DNA from: Candidatus Beckwithbacteria bacterium CG10_big_fil_rev_8_21_14_0_10_34_10
Lineage (GTDB): Bacteria; Patescibacteriota; Microgenomatia; UBA1400
Assembly (NCBI GenBank): GCA_002773945.1
Contig: PEZT01000001.1
Coordinates: 71,565-130,606 of the forward strand
Length of the DNA: 59,042 nucleotides
Direction of reading: 5' to 3'
Every line of letters begins with the position of its first letter. The first letter of the stretch is position 1. Of this stretch, positions 41,600 to 50,109 are shown one piece after another. A program made the translations under genes and the position numbers. Below the pieces are notes generated by a model that ran no database searches, was not told the DNA's origin, and saw only the letters and a program-made list of their open reading frames with translations.

Positions 41600-43318
41600 T
41601 TAAGTCCTGCAAACTCTTAAAACTTCTTCAATTGTTGTTAAACCCTCCAGGGCTTTTAAATAACCATCTTCTGTCATGGTTACCATCCCGTCCTGCTTGG
41701 CCTGGGCTTCTAACTTAGAAGCGGGTGATCTTTCCAGAATCAAACGACTAATTACTTGATTTACTGGTAAAACTTCAAAAATGCCAATTCTACCAGAATA
41801 GCCGGTTTCATTACATTCCGGGCATTTTCTGCCCCGGTAAAGCTTATTTCCATCCTTATTGCTGGGAAATAAAGGACCCAAATACTTTTTAATGTCTTCC
41901 ATTACTTCTGGCGGAGGAATATATTCCTCTTTACAACTAGTACAAATTTTTCTGACCACTCTTTGACCAACCACAGCTAACATGGATGAAGCCAGAAGAT
42001 AATTTTCTACTTTCATATCTAAAAGCCGAGGCAAAGCTCCAGCCGCACTATTAGTATGCAGAGTAGAGAAGACTAGATGACCTGTTAGAGCAGCCTGAAT
42101 AGCTAAAGCAGCTGTTTCCTGGTCTCTGATTTCACCAACCATAATAATATCTGGATCCTGTCTTAAAAAAGATCTTAAGCCCGAAGCAAAGGTTAAACCG
42201 GCCGCAGGATTAATCTGAACCTGATTCACTCCCTTAATCTCATATTCAACTGGATCCTCTAGAGTAATAATGTTAACCCTGGAAGTGTTAATTTTAGAAA
42301 TAGCTGAATATAGAGTGGTAGTTTTACCAGAACCAGTCGGCCCAGTCACTAAAAAAATACCATTGGGTAAATAGATTGACTCATTAATTATCTTTAAAGC
42401 CCTGCCTCTTAAACCTAAATCAGATAAGCTGACAACCCCACCGCTTTTCTTTAAAAGCCTCATCACAATCTTTTCTCCGTTAACTGAAGGAAGAGAAGAA
42501 ACCCTCAAATCTATTTCTTCATTACCTGTCCGAAAACTGAACCGGCCGTCTTGAGGGATTCTTTTTTCATCAATTTTCATCCGGGATAAGATTTTAATCC
42601 TCGATACAACCGCATCATGAACGGCTTTAGGCAAAACCAGTTTTTCATGAAGAATACCATCAATTCTGTATCTAATTCTGGTTTTATCTTCCTGGGGCTC
42701 AATATGAATATCTGAGGCTTTGGCTTTAATGGCAAACTCCAAAAGAGTAGAGACAATTTTGGCAATCGGCGCTTCTCTAATAATTTTACCCAACCCATTA
42801 ATATCAATTACCGGTGACTTAATTCCACCATTATCTGTTTCTTTTAAAGCTTTAGTAACTTCAAAGGAAAGGCTTTGAGCATAATATCTTTTAATTGCCT
42901 GAATGATATCTTCTTCCGGAGCAATCATTGGCGCAATTTTCTTCTTGGTTTTTAGTTCAATAAATTCAATTACATTTAAGTCTCCAGGGTCTTTCATTAC
43001 TAAACTCAATTCGTTTTTTTCTTTATCAATTTTTATGGGAAAACAAAGGTATCTTTTAGCCACTTCCTCAGGAACAAGATTTAAAGCCTCAGGAGAAACA
43101 CTGGTTTCCTTAAGATCAACATAAGGGATTTTAAATATTTCTGCCTTAGCTTGAGCAATATCTTTAGAAGAAGCAAAGTTATGCTCTTTAATAATATCCT
43201 CAACATTTTTACCTGTATTAAGGTTTTCTAGCTTAACTCGCTCATAAACCTGAGGATTTAATATTTTGTTTCTGAAAAGAATATCAGCAACAGACTCGTT
43301 ACTATTTTGGACAGGCAT
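41600..43318 (-). CDS. pilB: Type IV pilus extension ATPase PilB
   Basis: 572 residues. N-terminal MshEN/T2SSE-N domain (about 1-160), then the ATPase with Walker A Gly-Pro-Thr-Gly-Ser-Gly-Lys-Thr-Thr (about residue 329), Gly-Glu-Ile-Arg-Asp-Gln-Glu-Thr (Walker B region) and a Cys4 zinc site (Cys-Thr-Ser-Cys then Cys-Pro-Glu-Cys). First gene of the leftward pilus operon; the palindrome at 43335-43362 lies 17 nt upstream. Confidence 0.94.
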   Translation of the reverse strand: MPVQNSNESVADILFRNKILNPQVYERVKLENLNTGKNVEDIIKEHNFASSKDIAQAKAEIFKIPYVDLKETSVSPEALNLVPEEVAKRYLCFPIKIDKEKNELSLVMKDPGDLNVIEFIELKTKKKIAPMIAPEEDIIQAIKRYYAQSLSFEVTKALKETDNGGIKSPVIDINGLGKIIREAPIAKIVSTLLEFAIKAKASDIHIEPQEDKTRIRYRIDGILHEKLVLPKAVHDAVVSRIKILSRMKIDEKRIPQDGRFSFRTGNEEIDLRVSSLPSVNGEKIVMRLLKKSGGVVSLSDLGLRGRALKIINESIYLPNGIFLVTGPTGSGKTTTLYSAISKINTSRVNIITLEDPVEYEIKGVNQVQINPAAGLTFASGLRSFLRQDPDIIMVGEIRDQETAALAIQAALTGHLVFSTLHTNSAAGALPRLLDMKVENYLLASSMLAVVGQRVVRKICTSCKEEYIPPPEVMEDIKKYLGPLFPSNKDGNKLYRGRKCPECNETGYSGRIGIFEVLPVNQVISRLILERSPASKLEAQAKQDGMVTMTEDGYLKALEGLTTIEEVLRVCRT

Positions 43319-43334
43319 TAATAAACTCCACTAT

Positions 43335-43362
43335 TTACAAACAGACTATAGTCTGTTTGTAA
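43335..43362. promoter_or_regulatory. Perfect 28-bp palindrome, candidate operator
   Basis: TTACAAACAGACTA is followed immediately by its exact reverse complement TAGTCTGTTTGTAA. It lies between the divergent pilB (start 43318) and delta-prime-like gene. There is no T tract, so it is not a terminator. The centre reads CTATAG and could overlap the pilB -10 region. Dyads of this size are usual for dimeric repressors such as TetR or MarR proteins. Confidence 0.7.
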
Positions 43363-43424
43363 GTTTAAAACTTATTATCTACCTTCAATTATTTTAGAAA
43401 TTAGGTATAATGTCAAGACAAGAA

Positions 43425-44081
43425 ATGAATTCCATCCTAATTACAGGTTCCAGTTTAGAAACAAGACTTGAAAAGGCCAGTCAAATTGTTAAAAAATATA
43501 AACTGGATATTAATAAATTCTCTCCTGACATCTTAATAGTTAAAAGTGAAAAGTTAGTCGGCATAGAAGAAATTAGAAAAATTAAAAGCTATATTTTCAA
43601 AAAAGCCTTTCAGTCTAAAATCAAAGTCGTTATTCTTCTCCAGGCAGAAACCATGACTCTGCAGGCTCAAAATAGTTTTTTGAAAACCTTAGAAGAACCA
43701 GCTGCTAATTCCTTAATCATTCTTTTAAGTCCAGGCAAAGACTTACTTTTAGAAACTATTCAATCTAGGTGCCAACTGATTAACTTGAAACCCAAAAAAA
43801 TAGAACCAAAAAAAGACAATCAACCAATGGGTAAAATTTTTAAAAACATTATTAAGGCCAAACTAGGAGAAAGGTTAAAATTAATTGAACCTCATAGTTT
43901 AAATCGAGAAGAGGGAATTAGTTTTTGTTTAAACATGATCAATTATTTAAGAAATAATAAAAATGATTTTTCTAATAGGAAAAGGTTAAAATATTTAAAG
44001 GAATTTGAGAAAAGCTTAAAATTTTTAAATTACAATCTTAATGTTAAGTTGGTTTTAGATAATTTAGTTATTAGCCTTTAA
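43425..44081 (+). CDS. holB: DNA polymerase III delta-prime-like protein
   Basis: 218 residues from ATG 43425 (an ATG at 43410 overlaps a GGTATAAT -10 box at 43404-43411 and is less likely). The clamp-loader motif Ala-Gln-Asn-Ser-Phe-Leu-Lys-Thr-Leu-Glu-Glu-Pro and the arginine-finger motif Ser-Arg-Cys-Gln are present. There is no Walker A, as expected for delta-prime. The protein is shorter than E. coli HolB (334), lacking most of the C-terminal collar domain. It acts in loading the sliding clamp. Confidence 0.82.
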   Translation: MNSILITGSSLETRLEKASQIVKKYKLDINKFSPDILIVKSEKLVGIEEIRKIKSYIFKKAFQSKIKVVILLQAETMTLQAQNSFLKTLEEPAANSLIILLSPGKDLLLETIQSRCQLINLKPKKIEPKKDNQPMGKIFKNIIKAKLGERLKLIEPHSLNREEGISFCLNMINYLRNNKNDFSNRKRLKYLKEFEKSLKFLNYNLNVKLVLDNLVISL

Positions 44082-44116
44082 AGTATTGACTTTTTGAATT
44101 AGGTAAAAAAATATCC

Positions 44117-44148
44117 TTACAATTAATCTTACAATTTACTTTACAATT
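44117..44148. repeat. Three TTACAATT direct repeats with 12-nt period
   Basis: TTACAATT occurs at 44117-44124, 44129-44136 and 44141-44148, each start 12 nt after the last. They lie between two convergent genes. The spacing is near one helical turn, as in protein-binding iterons, but no function can be assigned. Confidence 0.6.
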
Positions 44149-44167
44149 ATTTAGGTAATTATTTTTT

Positions 44168-46258
44168 CTATTTTACTTTCAAGCTTGAATGTCTTAAAAA
44201 AGATAAGATATAAAGCAAAAGGCTTATTCCGAGCAAAATCTTAATCCCCCAGGCATAAGAAAGAAAGCTTAAAATTCCTCCTACAGCTGAACCAATTAAA
44301 TTGCTGGCAAAAAAAGTTTTTTTATCTTTGGCTTTAACAAAGAAATTAATAAAAATTAGGCTGGCAAAAAACAAAGGTAGATTCATTATTATTGGCGCCA
44401 CAATTAGCTTAAAACCAAGAGGCAGTAGGTTTAAAGAAGACAGCGGCAAAACTATTTGAAGAAAAAAAGAGATAAAAAGAAAAATATAGGAAATTTTCTC
44501 TGGGACTCGATATTTTAAAGACATCAAATTGGCTAAAAGAATAAAAATTAAAATTGCCGAGACAGTCAATAAATTAATAATCCAAGTGTTGCCAAACAAC
44601 AAAGCGCTTTTACTAATATTTTGAAACTCATACAGCAAAAAACCGGCTCCTAAGAAAAAAGAGGGTCGGGAAAAACTACCCTTTTTGGATAACAGTTTAA
44701 TTAAACTGACAAAAATAGTCAGCAGAATTAAGGAAATAATAAGATGAATTTTAGGGACCCTGGCTTTATCTAAATATAAATAAGGCCAATCATCAGTTAA
44801 TTCTTTTTCAAAAGGCTCATATTTTAACCGGCGCGAATTAATAAAATTAGCCAGATCTTTATCTTGAGATAAAACATTTTCTAATTGGTTTATTTTCTGG
44901 CTTTGGGCAAAAACAACTCCCCCCCACCCATAAAATGGAAGTTCGTTCTGCAAACTGAAAATTAAAGGCTGATGACCAAAAACAGAAGCCAAGTTATTTT
45001 GAATTTTACTCCCTATCCAAGGCCGTTGAACATCAAAAGAAATAAAAAGCAGGCCCTCGGGTTTTAGGATTTTTTTAATTTCCATCATACTTTCCTTGGT
45101 ATACAAAAAATTATCCAGCTGAAGATTGGAAAGCGAAGAATTCAAAGTATGAGAATCAGCTAAACCCATAATAACAAGGTCATACTTCCTGGTAGTTTTT
45201 TTAAAAAAAGACCGGCCGTCATCAATTATCACTTTAACCTTGCTGGAAGCATACGGATTTTCAGGATGATATTTTTTACCCAATTTAACAATCTCTGGAT
45301 CAATTTCCACCGCCTCAATCTTTAAAACTCCCGCCCTTAAAGCTCCGGCAATATCATTGCCACCACCGGCTCCAATAATACAAACGTCTTTAGCCTCAGG
45401 CTTAAGTAAAAAGGGCCAGTCATACTGATTACTAAAACGGAGGTTAAAATTTTCCAAAGCCGACTGTTTATCCAGGGTTTTTTCCAAATTATTTCTATGC
45501 TCCTTTGACAAATCCAAAAGCCCCATATAACCAACATTATTAACTTGAATCTGGTAACCAGTCATTTGATAAATGTTTGGGGGATATTCGAAAAAAGCCA
45601 GTTTTTGGTAAGGTGACCAAATAGTATTTTTTAAATTAGTCAGAAAAATAACAATCAAAACAAAGTTAAAAATAAAAATTAAAAAAGATAAGTTTCTCTC
45701 CTTTTCAGTTACAAGACAAGAAAGAATTAGCTGACTGATAATAATTCCAATAAAGGGCGAAATTCTTAAAAAAGATAAAAGATAAAACAACCACATTCCC
45801 AGCAAGGAAAATAAAATATTTATGGTATAAAACCAAATAATCTTCTTAGATTCCTTAAAAATATTGCCCAAATGCTGGCCTAAGGGAACAAAAGTTAAAA
45901 CTAAAAGGAAAAATAAAATTATCGTTAAGCCAAGTCCAAAAAAGACTTTTAAGCTTGAGCTCCAAAAAGTTTGAAACCAAATAAAACTCTCGCTTAGGGG
46001 TGAAATTAAATTAGTAATCCCTTTAAATAAGCCGGAAATAACAATCAGACTTAGAATTAAAATTAAGCTGGAGGAAACCATTAAAGACAACTTTTTTTTA
46101 ATAAACATTCCCAAACCCGACCCCAGAAAAATAGCCAGCAAAACTAAGTTAGAAAGATAGGCAAAAATTCTTATTTCTGTTCCGATAAGACGAATAAAAA
46201 GAAGTTCTAAAAAAAGAATTAAAAAACTTATTAAAGCCAGCTTAAGGGTTATTTTCAT
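44168..46258 (-). CDS. Membrane protein with spermidine-synthase-like domain
   Basis: 696 residues. About six N-terminal membrane segments, a central Rossmann domain of the aminopropyltransferase/methyltransferase type (Gly-Ala-Gly-Gly-Gly-Asn-Asp, Ala-Val-Glu-Ile-Asp-Pro-Glu, Asp-Asp-Gly-Arg-Ser-Phe), and a second block of about six membrane segments. Large membrane-bound SpeE-like proteins are widespread in bacteria but their reaction is mostly unknown; true polyamine synthesis is not certain. The minus-strand start has no obvious ribosome-binding site. Confidence 0.78.
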   Translation of the reverse strand: MKITLKLALISFLILFLELLFIRLIGTEIRIFAYLSNLVLLAIFLGSGLGMFIKKKLSLMVSSSLILILSLIVISGLFKGITNLISPLSESFIWFQTFWSSSLKVFFGLGLTIILFFLLVLTFVPLGQHLGNIFKESKKIIWFYTINILFSLLGMWLFYLLSFLRISPFIGIIISQLILSCLVTEKERNLSFLIFIFNFVLIVIFLTNLKNTIWSPYQKLAFFEYPPNIYQMTGYQIQVNNVGYMGLLDLSKEHRNNLEKTLDKQSALENFNLRFSNQYDWPFLLKPEAKDVCIIGAGGGNDIAGALRAGVLKIEAVEIDPEIVKLGKKYHPENPYASSKVKVIIDDGRSFFKKTTRKYDLVIMGLADSHTLNSSLSNLQLDNFLYTKESMMEIKKILKPEGLLFISFDVQRPWIGSKIQNNLASVFGHQPLIFSLQNELPFYGWGGVVFAQSQKINQLENVLSQDKDLANFINSRRLKYEPFEKELTDDWPYLYLDKARVPKIHLIISLILLTIFVSLIKLLSKKGSFSRPSFFLGAGFLLYEFQNISKSALLFGNTWIINLLTVSAILIFILLANLMSLKYRVPEKISYIFLFISFFLQIVLPLSSLNLLPLGFKLIVAPIIMNLPLFFASLIFINFFVKAKDKKTFFASNLIGSAVGGILSFLSYAWGIKILLGISLLLYILSFLRHSSLKVK

Positions 46259-46334
46259 TTTAAACTACCAATTTATTTTAATTAAAAAAGGAGAGAAATA
46301 AAAGAAGTAACCATCTTTGTTAATAAATTATTCC

Positions 46335-47042
46335 CTACATTTGCAAAAATTGTTGTTTTAGCTGAGCCATTATTATTTTTCTTTGTCGAGAGCGAAGGGT
46401 TTCACCCCCTAGATCAAAATCTATTGGCTTACCAAATGTAACAGAGATTAATCTTTGGCCTTTATTATCGCGTACTAATGAATTAAAAGAAAAGTTAGAA
46501 CCTTTAGGCATGGCATCTTCTAAGCCCCTTAGTCTTACCGGAATTACCGGCCTACCAGTTCTTAAAATTAATTCTGCCATACCGGTTCTAAGATTTCTTT
46601 CACTTAAGGGAAGAGAAGATCGAGTTCCTTCAGGAGAAATAACAATTGAAAAACCTTCCTCTAAATATCGGATTGCTGATTTTAGACCTGATTCTATTCC
46701 TTTCAAATGATCATCTCTACTAACAGGAAAGCTGTTAACTGCCATTGAACTTAAGACTGATCTTGCTTTTCCTTTAATACCGTTGTGCCAGTAATCAGCT
46801 GCCGCCGGATAAATTAATTTTTTTCTTAATTCTTGGGGAAAAGCCCTTCTAACTGCCAAGGAATCTGGATGACCGCTGTGAGGAAAAAAAGCGATTATAA
46901 CTGGCTCTCCATCTCTCATTAACTCTAGATTATTTAGTCCCTCGACTTCAAACCTCGTCAACTCGAAAAATGAGGCCGTCAAGTCTCTTATTTTTTCCAT
47001 AAATGGTTCACTTCCCGGACAAGACAAAGATTCTCTTGACAT
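46335..47042 (-). CDS. plsC: 1-acyl-glycerol-3-phosphate acyltransferase-like (PlsC family)
   Basis: 235 residues with the acyltransferase box His55-Ser-Gly-His-Pro-Asp60 (HX4D) and the substrate motif Pro-Glu-Gly-Thr-Arg at about 136-140. No strong membrane span; peripheral binding is likely. It would add an acyl chain to a lysophospholipid. With the orphan ACP it is the only lipid-synthesis hint in the window. TACAAT lies just upstream of the ATG, as in other likely leaderless genes. Confidence 0.85.
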   Translation of the reverse strand: MSRESLSCPGSEPFMEKIRDLTASFFELTRFEVEGLNNLELMRDGEPVIIAFFPHSGHPDSLAVRRAFPQELRKKLIYPAAADYWHNGIKGKARSVLSSMAVNSFPVSRDDHLKGIESGLKSAIRYLEEGFSIVISPEGTRSSLPLSERNLRTGMAELILRTGRPVIPVRLRGLEDAMPKGSNFSFNSLVRDNKGQRLISVTFGKPIDFDLGGETLRSRQRKIIMAQLKQQFLQM

Positions 47043-47104
47043 AAGCCTATATTGTACATTATTAAACCTTTTTTATAAATTTTTTTAGTTCTGGATAAAA
47101 AAAC

Positions 47105-47857
47105 CTAACAAGCTTTTCTTTTAACCCAATCCACAGAAGTTAAAAGGGGACCAAAAACATCATCTTTGGGAGAAACCTTTAAATCTTCTAATTCTTTTTT
47201 AGTTGGTGGTCTATTTTGGAATTTAATTCTTTTAATATTTTGAACTAAACATAAAGGGTTTTTTTCAGCCACTTCACCCATTTCTAAGACCGCTGAAACA
47301 GCTATGCCTTCAACCACATTTGCCTGAGACATTTTTACTTTTCTGCCAAATAAATCTTCTTTACCCCGATAGTCATATAAAGCTTTAAAGCCACAGTGGG
47401 AGATAGCAGTTCCAATTACCCCCCATCTTAAAGGAATTGTCTTGCTGTCAGTAATAATAACGCCTACTTTTTTCAAATGATAATTCTTTTTTAAAAAACG
47501 CCAAATTTTATTAGTTGTTTTCTGAATCCTATTTGGCCACAAAACATAACCATCATCGGCATTTGATTCATCAATGCCAGCATTAACTGCTAGGGTAGAA
47601 TTTTTAATAGTTAACATCATCTTATACTGAGAATAAGAAGGTTCAAGATAAAGGTCTGCTTCTTGACGGACTAATGAATGTTTCTCATTTCTCCCACCTA
47701 AAGCCTTCTTTACTATTCTTCCCTGACAGTAACTTATAATTTTGGAGGTTATTACTAAAACACTATTTTCAGGAATTGTCTTAATAGAATCTCTAATAAT
47801 ATCAAGAAGATTATCATTTTTTTTAACTATTGGTGTTTTAATAGCCGTCACTTTCAT
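47105..47857 (-). CDS. CofE-like (F420-0:gamma-glutamyl ligase family) protein
   Basis: 250 residues with the CofE fold signatures Leu-Val-Ile-Thr-Ser-Lys-Ile-Ile-Ser, Gly-Ile-Asp-Glu-Ser-Asn and Ile-Thr-Asp-Ser. CofE adds glutamates to coenzyme F420, which this type of bacterium is not expected to make. The family member here may ligate amino acids to another acceptor. No F420 genes are nearby. Confidence 0.8.
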   Translation of the reverse strand: MKVTAIKTPIVKKNDNLLDIIRDSIKTIPENSVLVITSKIISYCQGRIVKKALGGRNEKHSLVRQEADLYLEPSYSQYKMMLTIKNSTLAVNAGIDESNADDGYVLWPNRIQKTTNKIWRFLKKNYHLKKVGVIITDSKTIPLRWGVIGTAISHCGFKALYDYRGKEDLFGRKVKMSQANVVEGIAVSAVLEMGEVAEKNPLCLVQNIKRIKFQNRPPTKKELEDLKVSPKDDVFGPLLTSVDWVKRKAC

Positions 47858-48192
47858 AAATATTTCATTATTCTACCATCATCCTCTTCTTGGATAAAAT
47901 TTAATCGTCCTCTATAAGCGTTTATTATATAAACCATTAAATAAAAAAACCAGCCTCTGGGCTAAACTACCTAGTAAATAATTCTAGAGATTAAAACATA
48001 TATTAGCCCAATATATCAATCCAATTTATACTTTGTTAAACATAAAGTCACTGTAATATATCAGGAAGAAGAAGGTTTTGTTAAACAATTTGAGTCTGTG
48101 ATGTTTTTAAGATTGAACCAATTAATAAAGACCTTCAATAAAATTCTACGAGACATTGAACTAAACTATAAAAATGTTAAAATATCCTTATT
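47858..48192. other. 335-bp intergenic stretch with a degenerate open frame
   Basis: No clear gene. A plus-strand frame stays open from 47978 to TGA 48194-48196, overlapping the next ATG, but has no start codon before 48101. Its translation looks protein-like (Tyr-Gln-Glu-Glu-Glu-Gly-Phe-Val-Lys-Gln-Phe-Glu) and is echoed by a diverged copy at 48469-48505, so it may be a gene remnant. An A-rich hairpin (AGCC TCTG GGCT, about 47952-47963) could be a minus-strand terminator. The extended -10 TGTTAAAAT at 48175-48183 probably serves the next gene. Confidence 0.4.
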
Positions 48193-48438
48193 ATGAGTAA
48201 AGAACAGTATGTTTGTAGAAATTGTGGCTATATTGGAGTTCCTAAAAAAGTAACTCCAGGCAGTATAATTATTGAACTTGGTTTATGGATTATAATGATT
48301 CTTCCTGGAGTTATCTATTCTATTTGGAGATCAGCTAATAAAAAAACTGTTTGTAAACAATGTAAAAGTGAAGATATTATTCCTATTAATACTCCAAAAG
48401 GCCAGGAATTGCTCAAACTCCAAACTAAAAAGAAATAA
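48193..48438 (+). CDS. Small zinc-ribbon membrane protein
   Basis: 81 residues: Cys8-Arg-Asn-Cys11, a hydrophobic hairpin or span (about 25-46, with Leu-Pro-Gly-Val-Ile-Tyr-Ser-Ile-Trp-Arg), then Cys54-Lys-Gln-Cys57 and Ile-Pro-Ile-Asn-Thr-Pro-Lys-Gly. The two Cys pairs should join into one zinc site. Small proteins of this layout are common in bacteria and have no assigned function. TAAAAT lies 9 nt upstream of the ATG. Confidence 0.7.
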   Translation: MSKEQYVCRNCGYIGVPKKVTPGSIIIELGLWIIMILPGVIYSIWRSANKKTVCKQCKSEDIIPINTPKGQELLKLQTKKK

Positions 48439-48461
48439 CCCTTTTTAAATATATAATTACT

Positions 48462-48504
48462 ACAGTGTATATCAAGAAGAATGTAGCCTTGTTAAGCAGT
48501 TTGG
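48462..48504. repeat. Diverged copy of the sequence at about 48050-48093
   Basis: TATATCA followed by AGAAGAA and later TTGTTAA-CA-TTTG matches the stretch upstream of the zinc-ribbon gene at about three of four positions over 36 nt. In one frame both copies read Tyr-Gln-Glu-Glu then Val-Lys-Gln-Phe. The two copies flank the zinc-ribbon gene in direct orientation. Confidence 0.4.
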
Positions 48505-48637
48505 CTAGAATAAGGGACTTTGTTAGAAACCTTTTTATCTTGAATTATTCTTACAGTTTTATGGTCAAAAAGAATCAAAATTTGTTTTAATATAAGACCT
48601 GAAATTTCTAACTATTACTAAAACTAGTTTTTGCAAA

Positions 48638-49375
48638 TTAAGCTGTTTTTAATTTTTGCTCCACATACAGTTTTATCAATGGTGCAAATTTTTGAATATT
48701 ATAAACACCTAGAATCAATTTTGTATTAGTATCTTGGTGTTTATCTGGATCAAAATCAGAAATAGTTGACCAGTCTCTATCAGGATTTGCAAATTCCAAT
48801 GTTCCAGAATATTGTCCATCTCTGTTAAATCCCCCTGTTTTATCAATGGTAAAACCTGTAGCTTCTTCAAGCTGTTTAAAATTATCTATTAAAGCCATAA
48901 TATTTTCTTTGAATAATAATTTAATTTTCCCAAAATCATCAATATCAACTTCAATAATATTACCATATCTATTATTAAATTTTTGCACTTTAGCTAAAAA
49001 TACGTCTTTATCTAACAAGTCAACACTTATTTCTGGTAATTCTGGTTTATGATGATTAACGTGGTCATTGATGGCACTAGCGACATCTTCTGCAGTAACT
49101 GTTTTCACCTGCAATATATTTCTGTGAGTTTGAGCAAAAATGCGAATACTTGATAGTTTTCCACTTTCATCATATGCTCTATGAAATAAGTCTCCTTCAT
49201 CACCTGGATATCCTTCAACTCTTCTTTTATGATCAAATATATTATTTAAAGCCCCCCCATATATTTTGTCATCAGAATATCTGTCTATTTGTGTTGAAGT
49301 TGGCTCTTGAGCTAATCTGTCCTCGTTATCTGTATTGTAATGATAGCCTCTAATTTGACTCTCTTGGCGAGCCAT
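48638..49375 (-). CDS. Hypothetical protein, C-terminal part of a gene split by a stop codon
   Basis: 245 residues from ATG 49375, acidic, with no membrane segment and no recognised motif. The same reading frame continues upstream through 20 more sense codons to a TAA at 49436-49438 and then into the 81-residue ORF that ends there. The start at 49375 has no ribosome-binding site. It is therefore best read as the back part of one gene of about 346 codons interrupted by a nonsense codon, unless the codon is read through. Confidence 0.6.
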   Translation of the reverse strand: MARQESQIRGYHYNTDNEDRLAQEPTSTQIDRYSDDKIYGGALNNIFDHKRRVEGYPGDEGDLFHRAYDESGKLSSIRIFAQTHRNILQVKTVTAEDVASAINDHVNHHKPELPEISVDLLDKDVFLAKVQKFNNRYGNIIEVDIDDFGKIKLLFKENIMALIDNFKQLEEATGFTIDKTGGFNRDGQYSGTLEFANPDRDWSTISDFDPDKHQDTNTKLILGVYNIQKFAPLIKLYVEQKLKTA

Positions 49376-49435
49376 TCTATTTATTACTCTTTTATATCTT
49401 TCATAGACTTCTGGAGTGATACCGTCTTTAATCTG

Positions 49436-49681
49436 TTAGTTTAACTCTACTATCTGATCATAGATTTCCTTTTGGAAATCATATTCTCTCTGATTTTGCC
49501 TACGGATTTCTGGTAAAATCTCATTAGCATTTAAAGGGGTTACATCTTTACCTTTTATCTGCGTCACTTGCGTAAAAATATCTATTAATAAAGCGGTATT
49601 AAACAATTCATCTTCGTATTTTTTTTCATGCTGAAGTCCACCTATTTTAGTTAATTGATTATTCATTTGTTCATCAGACAT
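49436..49681 (-). CDS. Hypothetical protein, N-terminal part of the same split gene
   Basis: 81 residues from ATG 49681, with AGAGGT about 8 nt upstream and a good promoter (49728-49756). It is a charged helical protein ending Gln-Ile-Val-Glu-Leu-Asn before the TAA. The codons after the stop read Gln-Ile-Lys-Asp-Gly-Ile-Thr-Pro-Glu in the same frame. A CAA to TAA change would explain the stop. Function unknown. Confidence 0.6.
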   Translation of the reverse strand: MSDEQMNNQLTKIGGLQHEKKYEDELFNTALLIDIFTQVTQIKGKDVTPLNANEILPEIRRQNQREYDFQKEIYDQIVELN

Positions 49682-49727
49682 TTTTTGACCTCTATGTTAT
49701 ACAAGCAAGTGATTATCAGTAAAAACT

Positions 49728-49756
49728 ATAATAGTAAATTGCGGTTTTTCTGTCAA
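49728..49756 (-). promoter_or_regulatory. Promoter of the split gene
   Basis: Read on the minus strand: TTGACA (49756-49751), 17-nt spacer, TATTAT (49733-49728). Transcription would start near 49721, 40 nt before the ATG at 49681. Confidence 0.6.
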
Positions 49757-49851
49757 CACTTTTTTCTCAACTAAATATTTTGTTTGTAATAACATTTGAG
49801 CCGACTTTAAAAATGTATTTATAGTTAGTTTTGTTGAAAAACCTCATTAAG

Positions 49852-50022
49852 CTAAGCCTTCCACTTGTTTTGATCAATCATTTGAATCTCAAAGTCTGAA
49901 TCAGTAAATCCGAAATCAAGTTTTTGCAAATCTGTTTCGACTGCTAATTCATTACATAGATCAAGAATGACTCGCTTGTAAATACTATTTAAAATATCTG
50001 ATAATTCAGCACAATTTAAACT
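49852..50022 (-). pseudogene. Gene remnant, unknown family
   Basis: A minus-strand frame of 56 codons without a start codon at its beginning gives a protein-like sequence (Ala-Glu-Leu-Ser-Asp-Ile-Leu-Asn-Ser-Ile-Tyr-Lys-Arg and Leu-Asp-Phe-Gly-Phe-Thr-Asp-Ser-Asp) ending Lys-Trp-Lys-Ala-stop. Upstream it is closed by a stop, and another frame continues in a protein-like way, consistent with a frameshifted remnant. The rest of the 428-bp gap 49682-50109 holds only the promoter at 49728-49756. Confidence 0.35.
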
Positions 50023-50109
50023 TTATTTGTCTGAAAAACAAACAATGGATAAACTAGTGAATAAGGTTCGAAGTTATTATTATAAATTATTAGTGATTGA
50101 TTTTAATAA

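Noticed and set aside
43335..43362. Palindrome as a bidirectional terminator
   Set aside because: It lies between divergent starts and is not followed by a T tract on either side.
44117..44148. Iterons as a plasmid-type replication origin
   Set aside because: Only three short repeats, no DnaA boxes or replication initiator gene nearby, and the flanking genes are chromosomal in character.
49436..49438. Alternative genetic code to explain the in-frame stop
   Set aside because: TAA ends many other genes here (for example gatD and recG), and TGA also ends genes (for example at 3257), so neither reassigned stops nor the TGA-as-Gly code of some CPR lineages is supported.
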